Positions 1-13,102 of a stretch of DNA of 64,000 nucleotides are shown here, one piece after another. This DNA comes from Lingula anatina (lineage: Eukaryota > Brachiopoda > Lingulata > Lingulida > Lingulidae): NCBI RefSeq assembly GCF_001039355.2, contig NW_019776117.1, forward strand, positions 36,039-100,038. The letters are read 5' to 3'. Within the stretch, counting starts at the first letter, position 1; each line of letters begins with the position of its first letter. The notes beneath the pieces were generated by a model. That model was given only the letters and a program-made list of their open reading frames with translations. It did no database searches and was not told the DNA's origin. The position numbers were made by a program, and so were the translations under genes.

Positions 1-611
1 ATAGCATATTGCTTAAAATTGATCAGCATAACTTTGCATGTCGCCATTGTTTAAATCTGTTTTTTTAATTGGAACATAATGTGCTTATATCTGTTAGAAA
101 AAAACCAGGAATAATTAACAAAAATGATGAAACGGGTTTGCTTTTTATTTTGCAATTTTGCTCTTTTGGGTATAAATAGGCCTAGAGCATGATAAGATCG
201 AATTAGTTGTTTAAACTTTTCTCATTAATTCCAAAACCACGTGATGACGAGCTATAAAAATTGGTGTGCAGTGACGCCATAACAAAACATTAAGGAAAAA
301 CATTGAGCATTTATTAAAAAATAATAACGATAATAAAAGCAGGTTAGTGCAGATGGTACTGTGCAGGCTTTGGTTCGTCATATGACCAGACCAGACAGTC
401 CACTTTGAAATATTCTGGCATTATAGGTAATTCCGCACATATCCTTGGAACATGCTCTATTCTTTTACCCCATCCCAAAGTTGTCAGAAGTCTGTGGAGG
501 CCATCCGGAGTGGTGCAACTCGCAAGAACACATCAAGTCCAGTTTACTTCAAGCGCTCGTGGGCATAGTGTACGATGTGTCTATTCCAGTTCTCGTCGAT
601 TATTTCAATCA
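1..611. other. 3' flank of the TTLL gene, no gene seen
   Basis: This AT-rich stretch lies downstream of the stop codon of the minus-strand TTLL gene. It has several AATAAA-like and A-rich runs but no exon, repeat or RNA gene that I can support. Part of it must be the 3' untranslated region. Confidence 0.5.
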
Positions 612-3324
612 TCATTCCAAATTTTTACCCACAGCAGAAATTGGCACATTTAACTGCAGATCACCATCCTGATTAGGCTTGTTCAAATCTTCGTTATTGT
701 CATCATTTGACGGTGGTCCTGTCTCGTCTTGTCGCAAAGTGTCTGACCAGATATTCCACTCTTCCCTCGGTGGACCAGGGAAGTTGTTCAGTTCTTTCTC
801 CCCTCTCCCTACATAACCTTTAAACTTGTCGAGGTGAGTGTCATTCAAGCGACCACTGATAGCGGCAGTTCCTGGTGATCTTACAGATAAGACATCAGAT
901 TTTGTGCATGAAACATCCGCCCTGTTTTCTGTATCAGATGAGCGAGGCGTAGATACGAATTGCGAACTGCCGCGATACTGCGTATCCAGCAAAGACGTGA
1001 TTTTTGGAGAACCCGAAATACCCCCATTCGTACAGTTTTGTGCTGTTTTGATAGGGGCGTTGTCTGCAACCAAAGGTATGTTTTGTTTTATGTATTCAGC
1101 CACCGTCAGTTTGTTTCGTTTCGGTCGTTTGCTGTCCGCTTTAGGCGCTGGTTCATGTTTGGCGTTGGTGGTGCTTTCGGTTGTGTAGATAGCAGTAGTA
1201 TCCTCGGTCCCCAGGCAGTCTTTCTGTCGGAAGGATGATGAAGGTGTAGTGGTCTGCTGCTGGTCTTGTGCCACGGAGGCTTGGGATTCAGTCAAATCCT
1301 TTGCGCTATTCTCGTCATAACCTGGATGGTTATAGATTAAAAGTGGGAACATTGTTTTTGAAAAACGATACAAAATGTGCAGCCATTAATATACTCATAC
1401 TGGTAACGAAGTATTATATATATATGGAAAAAGAATGAATGAAAAAAATTAGATTTCCAATGTCTACAAAATAAACTAAAAAATTATATCGAAATGGAAA
1501 AATACATGGATATAAGTAATGGAAAATATGCCGAATATACTGAACGATGGAATATGTTAGGTAATGTGTTTCAGTGACCTCCTTACATTGTGTTTATTTC
1601 CCACTGTATATATGTTTATATATGTTTACGAAATGCTATATGATGATTGATGTTACTGATATAATTGACAATATTTTGTATGATTCCTTTGTATGCCTAA
1701 TGATAATAATAATAAAAAATAAAAATAATTAAAAAAAGTGGGAACATTCCCATAAATAAATGAATAAATAATATTTGGGATTGGATGTGTATAAGTGTTT
1801 GAGTAACTTATTGCAAAAATGTTTTAAAAATAAAATATCTTCCGCGTCACGTCTTTTTCTGCAGTTAATTTAACAAGAGTCAGAATCGTGAATGCGGATA
1901 AGGATGTAGGAAAAAAACTTTAAAAACGACCAGCCAGCACTTACTTTTTGGCAGTTTCGGTGTAATCTGCTCCCCAACATATTCCCCTGTTAATCTAGGA
2001 ATGGAAAGTTTGTCATTCTCTGAATCATATTCTAACTTGTTACGTCTCCGTAGAGGTGCGGAGACGGCCCGCGTTCCCATGGCGGGAGAGGCATGTCCTA
2101 CAGAGGAAATCAATTGGAGGTCAGAGTCAGAATACTGCCGCATTCAGAACAGTGGACTAACTAGTCCGCGAGTCATATATGGCGACCCACTAAAAAGCTT
2201 GCCGTCTAATCCGCTAATAGACACTAAATGGATTCACCGTGGGGAAGTATTCAAGTGGGAGGGCCATAGTTGATCCGCGGATTACTTAGCCCACTGTTCC
2301 AGAACCCCCCCCCCCCCCAAAAAAAAAAAATAAATAAATAAAAATAAAAAAAGATGTTTGCTCTAATTCACAATGTATTTCAAGATTGGTTTTGGTTTTT
2401 TCTCAAGATTGAAATCAAGAAAATTTATTTTCATTTGTGGATGTCTATAGCGTAATATATAATGCAACAGAAAAATTATAATAATTATGGAAGCTTATCA
2501 TAATACCGGTCTTGGCTGCCACATCATTTTTAGTAAACCCATTCTGTAAGCTGGCTAGCGAATAGAGATGATTCTGCAGCTCTTGCGGTAACCGAGCGAA
2601 GTCCCTCGCTTCTACTTTTTCTAGACATGAAAATTGAAATATATATTACTTCTGGTGCATTTATTTTATTTTTTTTTTTTTTGTATTTTGTAATCAAGAC
2701 AAACTTGGTTTCCACACTTTCCGATAAGAAACGATAGGAAATAAAAAAGTCAAAGCCAAAGTATGTTATAATTCTCTGCAGTACTTTTTTTTTTTTTTGC
2801 TATTTATTCATAATCATGCGTATGTGCCCCTTTTTATTCATGGCAACGTGAAATATCAGGTAAAATATCACGCATTTCTACACTTCAATATTTCATTTGC
2901 ATCTTCCATGTTTCTTACTGAGAACCCTGTGAGAGGGGTTGCGGGGTTTGGGTGGGTTACGGGGGCACCGGTGATGTGTCGTACTCCAAAAATGACATAG
3001 TAACTCTCCTAGTGACGCATCGCAGTGGGTAGGGGTGGCCGGGGTGGTGTGGCGCCATTTGAAAGGGGATCGACCGGCCCATGAGAGGGTTTTCTTAACC
3101 TAAGACTGGACAGTGCTTTTTATGTGTACACCCTATAGCACCAGTTTAACAACGTTTTAGTATACCGGTAGTTTTCATTTTAAGGGATAAATTGTTTTCG
3201 TCTCACCCGCTCTCTCGTCGTCTGCGAGGCCTTCTCCTCCAAGACATTTTAGTCTCTTTTCCCTGAGAGCTTCTAGCAATTCCCCTGGTGAATATAGATC
3301 CCCGCTTTGATTTAATTCGTCTCC

Positions 3325-3355
<31 letters not shown>

Positions 3356-5525
3356 AAAACAGAAACAAAAACGCACAGTTCATTTAATCATTTTTCATAC
3401 CTGTTCCTAGTTAAGACATACTCCAAATAGTTTAATATGATCAGTCGTCGACAGAGCCAATGAGAATCCGTGATGATTTAAAAAGAACGAATATTTCTTA
3501 AGAAAACACCCAACACAAGTAGGTGTAGAGAACAGGCCGGTACTCGAAATGTACATTATCCTTCATCAGTGACTAATTTCTGTTTCAAAGTTGACAGTCA
3601 TTTCGGGAAGTGTCCAATTTTTACTGACTCTGATGTAAGACATAACTGAAATATTTCCTCTCTAAGCTTTTGTTATTAAGAATTTTTTTAGGATAAGCGA
3701 TTCTCTGTAGGATGCGTTTACTTCAGTAAACAGTAGTTATTTCGTCCCTCCTACACAACCCACGCTGAGTAATGCACCTTGATTCAGATCGGTTGTGTTG
3801 AAAAGAAACTTAGGACTAGACCTTATTTTAACCGAAGAAATAACATTCACACTATACATTCACTACAGAGAAGAAGTTTTCAACATGAAACATCACATTA
3901 TTGCAGACGATTGATCTACCATATTGGTGTAATGCGCAGGTGCAGAGAGCGGGTCGATACTTAGGCTGCGTTCACATGAAAAATCTATTTTCTAAAAATC
4001 TAAAAATCTATTTGCAGTATTTTGTGATCACGGTCTGTGCCCTGGATACCCCACGGCGTAATTGCGGGCAGCGCGAGTCANTTTTTTACGCATATGGAAG
4101 GAGCGAAACAAGACCAGGCATATTTTGCAAAAGGCCAAAATCAATTACCGTGAACGCCTCATATACTGGCCCTAATATTATCCCTGACCTTTAACTTTCG
4201 GTATTTTTTTAAGAGTCTGCGGACCACTTTGCTCACCTTGTCCTCATAGTGCTCACTGTAATACTTATGTTTAGCTTGTTCCGCGTTGGACAGATTCTTT
4301 GTCCACCAACGCTCGTCTAGCAGCAAGTCAGGCGAAACACTGGGCCCGCTGAAACCAAATCATTATCAAATATTGTTTAAGCCCCAACATTGGGTTTGCC
4401 AAAGTGTTGTGCTCCGAGCAGTGACAATTAAGCCTAGTGTAACTGGCCATGGTGGTTAAGTGTTACATGTAAAAGACTCAAAGTTACGAACAGCAGTTAA
4501 AGTTTTTTCATATAACAGCGAAGCTCAGTATTTGGCAGGTTGATAACAATTAAAGATAAGAATATGACCATAAACGTCTCTTGTGTCTCTTATTGCATAA
4601 CACTTGCCTTTTATTCAAGCAAGTTTAGGCAGTCAAAAAAGCAAACCACGACCATGGAATCTGGTATTATTGCTGTACCTTTCTCCATCATTATCATGAT
4701 CTTCTTCCCCAGGTATTCTGTAGCCAGCTAAGTTCAGCATATCTCTGCACATAGGATCAAAGGCGGGGTGAGGATTACCAGAGTGTCCCTGGATACTGGA
4801 AACAAATATGTCACTTTATTTCACGACTTATTAAAATGTGTTTAAAGCAAACTTTCACGCGTTTCAGGATTTTTTTTCTGCAAAGTGTACATGACCTAGC
4901 TGCAGATATTTTTCCGATCTCTCGAGAAGTACTGAGAATGTTAGACAAGTAATATGTTTTTTTCTCCATAGGTAAATGAACAGGACACAGTAAGACACGT
5001 TTATAGCAGATATACGTGATTGAATCTTTGTACTTTGTAAAAATATCACTTCAAGAAAGCGCTAAAACTTATAAACGTCATTTTATTGCTGGTAATGTGG
5101 CCCTCCAGCTAGGTTTATACAGGAGCGCAGCTTGGTTTATACATTATTTATACATGTAGTATCTTACCCAGGCGCTATGTTGACCTTCAGGACCCAAGAT
5201 TTCATGTTCTGTCCAGCACTATACCAAACACTTACCCAGGTGCTACGTTAACTTCCAGAACCCAGGGCTTTAGTTTTTTGTCCAGCAGTATATCAAAGCC
5301 GAACAGTTCATGTCCACTGTATTTGCTCAGCAGGTACCTCTGTACTCCCTCAAACATATCTGGTTCCCCGCTGTTAAAAAGTATGGAGAATAACCATCAT
5401 TGTACATTTTGGACTCAAAAACATTTGCTTTTCCTTGCATTGTTTCTTGATAATGACAACAATCCCTTTGGATTTATATATGGGGTGTGGTGAACTTAAT
5501 GAACTTAAAGTTGTAAAGAACAAAG

Positions 5526-5565
<40 letters not shown>

Positions 5566-8500
5566 AATCGAAGGGTGTACTACCGGCGATACACATGTGC
5601 ATCAACCCTCAGAAAGAGAAATGTAAATTTAAAATAAAATAAAACCCGATTATCGTCTTTAATGCGATGTCTTTGATCTTCTCCCAAATCGGCTCGTGGT
5701 CGGTTCCATCTTTAGTTTTCAAATGCTCCCATAGCTTATTAAATGACCTGACAACAATAGAAATAGCGTTTAAACTATTACAGTACTGTAAATGCAACAG
5801 TTGTTCCAGATACACCGACGTTTTAAAAATTGGATGACGCGAAATATATAATTAATGCTCTTAATTTGACAACTCTAGCCTATATCAGCCGCACGGAAAA
5901 AATGTATCCTTCTCACTTATATTAATATATAATTAGTTTTACAGTATGTCAATGGTACCGGTAGCTGGGCCAATGTTGGGAATTTACGAGATGCTTGGTT
6001 GTCTGGTTGTTGTGCATAGTAAAATTAAATGTGTGGGTAACCTTTTAACGATCTACATAAATGCAGGTGACACTTTTTTCGTTAGGGGAGGATAGATGTT
6101 TGCCTTTAGTTGCATTTAACGCCAGGAACAATTACTTGCGAATAGTAACTTGTGGGAATTCTATGTACAGTATAGCACACTTACCATTTGTGTCCAGTTT
6201 GCATAGAGTAACGTAGTTTGTAGTCAGGGTTTTTCTCATTCACTTCAACGTTAGTGAGATGGATAGTTTCATCGAAGGCGCGTGTTGTAAACCTAAAATT
6301 AAAATATTTATATAAAAATAAACTACATTGGATTGCAACCGTACAAGATGAAGAAGTAGATTTACGAGGCAATACAGTGTCTGTCTTTGTCAGAAATCAT
6401 CCCGGTTTTGTGTTCTTGACTTGTTTTGAAAAACAGATATAAGACAATATAAACATTATTTCATGCACACTCTGCTCATATCTGGCTTCCCCGAAAAGAA
6501 ATAAAAAATACAGATGCCCAATAAAAGTTCCTTTCATGATCACACAATTTGAAGAAAAAAAAATTAAAAGACATAACATATTTGAAGACTGCACGATCAG
6601 TACAAGTCATTAATCATTGTATACTTGCGACATCAAAACTGTCACGATTGCCTTACATGAAAAATCAAAGAACTTAATTGTTTATAAACGAATACGTACT
6701 TCTTAGTAGCAAATCTGACAAGGCCATCGCGGTACACATACACTCTCAGTGGGTCGACGCTTGTGACGAGGACTAAAACCCGCAAGTCAAACTTATATCC
6801 ATTTATGAGGAAGGGGTTTGGAATGTATCTGGAAATGCACGAGCACGAGCCTCAGCATATATATAGTTTTCAACTTAAAATAATTTGTAACAAACGAACA
6901 AAGAAAAAAAGCTTTTCCTCGTCAGAGGACGTATGATGAATTCAGAAATGTAGGCCCAATTTATTTCATTAAAAAGTGGTGGCGATATTAAAGGAGTAAG
7001 ACATACCTTTGCGCGATGCGTCTATGTTGTAATGGAATCTGTCCAAACTGATGAATCACTTCAATGCCTTTGCCTCCGTAAAAACAATACTGGTGAATAA
7101 AAAATGATCCCTTGTGAAAAACGATTAACATATGTCAGCACTCAAAATATACCTCGTACTTTACTAGTTAATTTCAAAGATTTAAAATTCAATAAAGACT
7201 GACCCGGAAGATCTTCAGACCTCCTTAGCCTGACCTACACCTGAAAAGTTTTGCCGCCACATACAAGCTAGGTTGTACATATATTCTACTTCTTAACCCA
7301 AACTAAAGAATACTTTAAAAAATGATTTTCATTTAACAATATTACCGGTTTTAAAATCCACAGCTGGTTCTTTGGTCCGCTCTCCCAAGCCTTCTTAACT
7401 GCTTCCATCTCGTCGGGTGTCAGATAGGTTGGTGGGTGGAAATTAAATTGTTTACCGTGAGCCATCTTCATTTTTCGCATCTTATGTGCTAGTCTGTCCT
7501 TACAGCCGATAGACCAGTTGTTTGGTAGATGGTTGTACTCAAAGAAGGAAAAAATAATACCTCTTATTTGTAATCGAACTGTCTCTACATTTTGTAGATT
7601 TTTGCCATTGCATTTCGTTCAACTACTTATATATCACGATTTTGCATGTAATGCATCTCAAAAGGATAAATCATCATTAATATTGATAAGACCGTAATCT
7701 AATTACCCTTCTCGCGCCACACAAAAAAAAGAACTGATGTATTATAGTGTTTTACAGTGCATTAGTGCATTAGTGTACATTTAAAGGACTATATTGTTCT
7801 GTCCGTGTTTACCAACTGGTGGGGATGTTCTCATTCAGGCCTACCCAACTACCAGACTCGGCACCTACGGATCCAGAATAAACCGGTATATCAGACCACA
7901 CTACCCGTTTTCAAGGTGTGTGTCAGATCGCATACAGCGTATCATACCCCATCACAAATTTTGTAAGCCTACCTGTCATCCGGGTATCGCGCCTCGTTTT
8001 CGTCAAGTAGGAGTCGTATGAATACAACAACATGGAAATCGGCAATCCTCGGCTCATTCCGCAAGCTCCATACTATTATCGAGTGCGGAGACATCTGAGT
8101 AGTTCCGAGTGACAACATGGCGACAGATGACTCACTTAATCTCGTCCAGAAAATATTAAACCCCCGACAGGATATGCTTCCGCTATCAAAATTAGGTCTA
8201 CTTTTCTAAATGAATATATAAGTTTGCAAGTTCTTATTTACAAAACATCATTGGCTATGTTCGAACCTAAATTTTATGTTAAAAATTGCGGTATTGTAAG
8301 ATTTTTAGCATAAACAGGGAAAATTGCAGCAGCACATGAATCTAGATGAGATGCACTACTTTCCAACCCCGCTTTAGACCATGGTGGAAGTGAAGAACAA
8401 AAGATTCAGACGTGGTGTAACTCGCATAACCGCACGTCTGGCATGAATGCGTTATAACCCGCTAATAGACCCGTGGTCTAAATAAGATAGATCCCTCGTC

Positions 8501-10598
8501 AGCGAGGGTTATGTGACATCCACTCGTGCTTCGCACTCGTGTATGCCACATAACCCTCGCTGACTCGGGGTCTATCTATTACTAGGATCATCGCTATCAC
8601 ATCGCGCACCAGGCAAAATCGGTGTGGTGGCTGATACTCTGTAATGCGATCTGACACACACCTTGAAAACGGGTAGTGTGGTCTGATATACCGGTTTATT
8701 CTGGATCCGTAGGTGCCGAGTCTGGTAGTTGGGTAGGCCTGTCATTTATATTGGTAAAGGTAAGAACATTAATTATCTTTTATATCATGTACATCAACGT
8801 GTTGTAAACATCATTGATGTTAGAAATCCGTTAACACTAAGAAAGTGTTGCATAAGGATATAATTGTATGACCTATTTACATATACAACTGTATCTGACC
8901 TATCGATAGAATTAACTTTTGAATTCTGTGGAATTAACCCGTTCGTATTACCTTTTTATTGGGTGTAATGGTTTTGAACATGTGTGTTTCACTTGGTGGG
9001 AAACACCCGGTGTAGCGCCCCACCCACATGTTATCATCTGGAAATGCACTGTTGTTTTACTAAGTAAGATTTATAAAGCAGTTTGCAAATGCAAAGCTGT
9101 CACTGGTTTAATTAGACGCACTTTAATAAATAGATGAACGCGAAGGGCCACCTGTAATACTTTCTCTAATTACCTTTTTTAAATAAAAGGGTTAATTTTC
9201 TATTTGATTTCAACATTGAAATAAATAGTTATTTATCTACCTTTTAAATGAATCCCAGCACGGGTAGAATTTTGGTTTTTAAACATGTTAGAATCATGTT
9301 AATATACATACCATCAGTGAGGGTGTATCCAGACGCGAACGCTATGGAAGATACGAGAGGAGAGCCGGACTTGTACCAAAACAAACGACTCTTGATGCTA
9401 TCTGGAAACGCCTCTCCTACAGCAATTAATGTAGGCAAGTGATAAACATTCACTTAATGCAAATTAATGAAGCATCTGATTCTATTTAATTATGTTGCGA
9501 ATAATTTGATTTTCTTCAAATTTGGGTCGCTTATTTTGTTTCCAATATACTTATCAGCGTTTTCTTTAATATTTTACTCCAGGAGACACTTAAGCTTGTT
9601 AATCTGACTGCATCAAGCGAAGATCCCCTAGGAGTTATAATCTTAGCATTAGCTATTATGACAGAATTCATTGTAAACGACCCCTAACAAATACAGGTTG
9701 CACCATAATAAATGGAGAACTTAAGTGTAATGGGTGAAAATGCATATAGCATGGCACATAAAATGCAGCGGTGAATTAGAACTTACTTTGTTGTCCGGGC
9801 AGCACAAAGTTAATGACAGGTGGAACATTAGAAAACAGGCTGGGTATCAGCGCAGGCAGTAAAGGCTCCCCTACCTTCCCTGAAATGGTTTTATATTGAG
9901 TAGAATAAATGATAGTGCCCAATGACTGCAATCTTTTTTAATTTCGTATAAATTCTTTTGAGCAATGAGAGTATAATAATAACTAAGACTTTTCAAATTG
10001 CACTTTAACAAGTAAGTATACAAAATAATCTTTAATATAATATAATATAATATAATATAATATAATATAATATAATATAATATAATATAATGAGATAATT
10101 ATGAACAGGGATAACATATATATATGATGGATGGATTCTGCAGCAGTGCCTGTAACAATTAATAGAATAAAGAAATATACATTTTCGAAATCAAACGGCA
10201 CATTATTTTCTTCTCGTTTACCTTTAAGTGGTGTTAGTGTGGTGTCACCAGTATGGATTTGGGAACATTCCTCTTCACTTGTCGATGTCCTTTTTAAGCA
10301 GTGGCCAACTTTAGGTTTTGGGTCTGCACATATCACTTCATATACTTTTCAATGAAAGGTAATATAATCTTTATAATTTTGGGAAAAAGGGTTAAAACTA
10401 GAATACTTAACTACAACAATACGCGTACTATATCATTGTTTGTCGCACATCAAAGACTATACAATATTTCCACATGTCCTCAATTACAAAATTACAGCAG
10501 ACTGAATTTAAAAAATACTTACCTTTAGAATAGCCCGGGTGATCAAAAGGAGTAAATATAAATACAGCCCATGCTACAAACGTCTTCAATTGAGCCAT
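612..10598 (-). CDS. TTLL4: Tubulin tyrosine ligase-like protein, TTLL4-type polyglutamylase (17 exons)
   Basis: Exons in gene order: 10598-10523, 10323-10222, 9879-9787, 9416-9312, 9037-8952, 7537-7346, 7089-7007, 6828-6700, 6292-6185, 5747-5646, 5370-5236, 4795-4679, 4348-4237, 3323-3207, 2620-2507, 2097-1945 and 1321-612 (stop). Borders are GT/AG and phases agree throughout, except between 4237 and 3323, where a short exon of length 1 mod 3 is missing from my model. About 844 residues are visible. TTLL enzymes ligate glutamates onto tubulin tails in cilia and microtubules. Family marks in order: NVPPVI (exon 3), IGCKDRL and [14 protein letters not shown] (exon 6), GGKGIEVIH (exon 7), KFDLRV and [16 protein letters not shown] (exon 8), IHLTN (exon 9), IWEKIKD (exon 10), [18 protein letters not shown] with the metal-binding E/N (exon 11), RDMLNLAGY (exon 12, the reason for TTLL4 over TTLL5). 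The last exon gives a 236-residue low-complexity tail. The usual PPASARG after WILKP reads YCFYGGKG here. The start ATG at 10598 is inferred; upstream exons are possible. Confidence 0.88.
5163..5222 (-). pseudogene. Duplicated 3' end of TTLL exon 11 with its splice donor
   Basis: This 60-bp stretch repeats the end of TTLL exon 11 and its donor (5232-5290), about 69 bp downstream in the intron. It reads VLKVNIAPG followed by GTAAGAT, against VLEVNVAPG followed by GTAAGTG. It lacks an acceptor, so it looks like a local tandem duplication. Its donor could in principle extend the exon, but the first copy of the donor is stronger. Confidence 0.6.
5527..5563. repeat. (AT)n microsatellite
   Basis: An uninterrupted AT dinucleotide run in a TTLL intron. 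Short reading frames that translate to IYIYIY here are artefacts of the repeat. Confidence 0.95.
7836..8741. mobile_element. Foldback-type element with ~105-bp terminal inverted repeats and TCATT target duplication
   Basis: The first ~105 bp (from CAGGCCTACCCAACTACC) are repeated in reverse complement at 8640-8741. Direct TCATT copies lie at 7831-7835 and 8742-8746, as expected of a target-site duplication. Inside, 8491-8560 holds a second palindrome (GTCAGCGAGGGTTATGTG and its complement). No transposase frame is visible, so it is non-autonomous. It sits in the TTLL intron between exons 5 and 6. The partial TTLL copy at 25.9-26.2 kb lacks it, so it inserted after the duplication or was lost there. 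Confidence 0.85.
10033..10091. repeat. (TATAA)n pentamer repeat
   Basis: About eleven perfect copies of a TATAA pentamer in the intron just downstream of TTLL exon 2. Confidence 0.95.
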
Positions 10599-10599
10599 G

Positions 10600-12600
10600 T
10601 TGTTTTTCAACCGTCACGCTGATGGGTAGGGAATTTAAGTACCACAGTGACCCTATAATTAGGAAAGGTTAACCTGCTGGTAGCGGTGTTTAACATTCCA
10701 TCACACGCTGGTAACCACATACAGTGTCACGAAGGAATATGTAGTAAATAATGTACTGTCCACGAGCCCGATATCACGATGCTATCGTGTATATCGGGCG
10801 AGGGGGTAACAGTGCTTTATTTGTTATACATACAAAGGGAAATCGTGCGTGTTCTCCACCCAACCCCCCTAACTTTGAATACATACCACGGGGCTGAAAT
10901 CAAAACAAAAGGATTGCAGGGACCGATACAATGAATGAGACGGAGTGACTGCCACGTGCGAAAGATGGGCAGGAAATCAGCCAACTACTCACAGAAAACC
11001 TCTGACCCATGTCCCTGTCAATACACACGCAACCACAAACCATTCACGCAAATGAAAATGATTGGACGGTGACCGCAATTAGGCAGTAAACGCGGGGAAA
11101 GTCCATTCTTTGATATCACCCCATGTGCACTTTGCTCACTTTGCTCAACCAGGGCTACAGATTGATTTTTCACTGGATATTTGAAGATTCTGTGTGGCCC
11201 ATTTTTCCTCTGTGGCCCCATTATGTAATGCAAAAGATAAACACACACACACACACACACTGGTGGAAAAAGGTTGTCCCACCTCCAATGCCATGTGCTT
11301 TTATTTACAAATGATCAACTCACAGGTGTAAATTGTAATAAACGGTGCTTTTTATTCCAGATGCAATATCCAGCATGATAAATGGTACAAACATACGAAA
11401 TAGCGTCGAAGATACCCATATTTAATATCATTCATTCACATTTATAACATGTAACCCTTCAAATGCCATGTTTCACTGTGATTTCTACAGAGGTAAAGAA
11501 ATGTCCATTAAATTGAAAAGACACCACCAAATATCACCAAATTTACACACAATTAGCATTAAGATATGTTTCTCCTACAACATTTTTATGCAGGCAAACT
11601 AGAAATATTCACTTAATGCAATTCAATAAAACGTTTGATTCTATTTAATTATGTTGCCAAAAATCTGATTTCCTTCAAATTTGGGTCGCTTATCTTGTTT
11701 CCAGCATATTCACCAGCTTTTCTTATATTTTACGCAACTCCAGGCTCGTTATGTAACCTGTTTATCTGACTGCATTCAGCGCGGGTTCCCGAGGGGTTAT
11801 GTAGTTAGTTAGTTAAATTGATTTATTTTCGTGACAATGCCGAATATACATGTATACATATATAATACATAATACAATAATAAATATAGTGCGCATAAGC
11901 TAGGATGTTAACATAAAGGTCAGGTGCCGTGTGTGCTTACCGCGTGCTGCAATTATGTACTGATAGCAGCGCGCCTTGTTTTTAACAAGGGCAAAGGCAA
12001 CAATTATGTTTTGTGGGATATTATTCTTCTGAAGAGCTTGGCGGAGTTGGTCCAGTTTATTAAGAGATTGGTGTTCCTCGACTCTGCATTGAACACTCTA
12101 ATTATAATGTCACAGGTGCTCAGTAGAGTTAACATCGGGGCACAAAGCTGGTTGCCCCATCCTCAGAACACTAGGTTCTGCAGCAAATCACTTGCCAAAC
12201 GAGACGTGTGTGCTGACACTATGAATAATAATAATAATAATAATAATAATATATTAAGATTGCAACCCAGTGGGTAGAATGTTAAAAACATTATAATGAT
12301 AATAAAATGTTATATTTTTGAGTGACACTGAGATAAAAGACTTACTTTACTGAGGATAAAAGACAACATTATAGTATTGGAAATTTAAAAGTGCATATGG
12401 AATAAAAAAGCATCGGAATCTACTGTATTTATTGTTTGTTCTTAAAAGATGATTGGATTGCTCAATTAAAATGTGATTCAGTTTGCCAGAGGGTTCAGTT
12501 ATTTGGTAAACCCCCCCTTTGCCCCTGATTGAGAGTAAAAAGACGCTTAACGTGCCGACAACTGACCGATCATTGAGCATTCATTCTGCGACCAAATCAA
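10600..12600. other. Intergenic region upstream of the TTLL gene
   Basis: No exon is supported here. 11575-11790 is a diverged second copy of 9425-9650 (the TTLL intron upstream of exon 4). 11241-11260 is a CA repeat and 12224-12250 an AAT repeat. The TTLL promoter should lie just above 10598, but no clear core element is visible. Confidence 0.5.
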
Positions 12601-13007
12601 TGCTGGTGCCTCCTTTCTACGACCACAGTGATGGACGCACAAAGGGCACAGTGTAAAGGCGCCTTAATAGCGGTGAGCTGCAGATAATTGTCTGAAAATG
12701 GGTGCCAACATGCCAAATCCTGATGATCGAAGTTTTATTTGACTGTGCGCTATGATATTTAGTAAATTGTGCTTTCCAACCTCTAAGATAATTAAAAGTC
12801 ATTAAAGCTGTCTAGAACAAATGTATCCTAACTGTACACGGTTTTCGTTGTTTGAAATAAAAAGCAACCTGAAATAAATAAAAACATATTTTTTTCTTTA
12901 CAAAAACATAATGAGCAACCGCGGCTACCAGCATTTTGATTAACTGTATTACCACTCAATTTTTGGTGCGTCAGTAGAAACGACACGATATAATTGGATT
13001 ATCATTC

Positions 13008-13102
13008 AGTTGCATCATTCTGCTGTCTGTCGTAGTAAAGACTGGAAGCGAGGGGCTCTTTGACGGTTGGTTGTATTCGTCAAGTGGAAGTGCTTTTTAA
13101 GG
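13008..13102 (+). promoter_or_regulatory. Orphan Diedel-unit promoter and untranslated first exon
   Basis: It matches the repeated 5' module of the Diedel-like genes: TATAA at 12989-12993, an initiator-like TCAGTT with predicted start near 13008, about 95 nt of exon, then the donor AAGG|GTAAGT. No coding exons follow on the plus strand before the orientation flips near 15.0 kb, so it belongs to a broken unit. It still has a TATA box, unlike the other distal copies. Confidence 0.6.

Noticed and set aside
838-1188. 116-residue plus-strand open frame
   Set aside because: It lies opposite the last TTLL exon, whose frame and acceptor are supported, so this frame is its antisense shadow.
3430-3490. 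Candidate for the missing TTLL exon (minus strand, reading [10 protein letters not shown])
   Set aside because: There is no acceptor upstream, and using its GTATGT donor leaves a stop in the required phase.
4864-5049. Minus-strand 61-residue frame in a TTLL intron
   Set aside because: It has no TTLL similarity, and the flanking exons join in phase without it.
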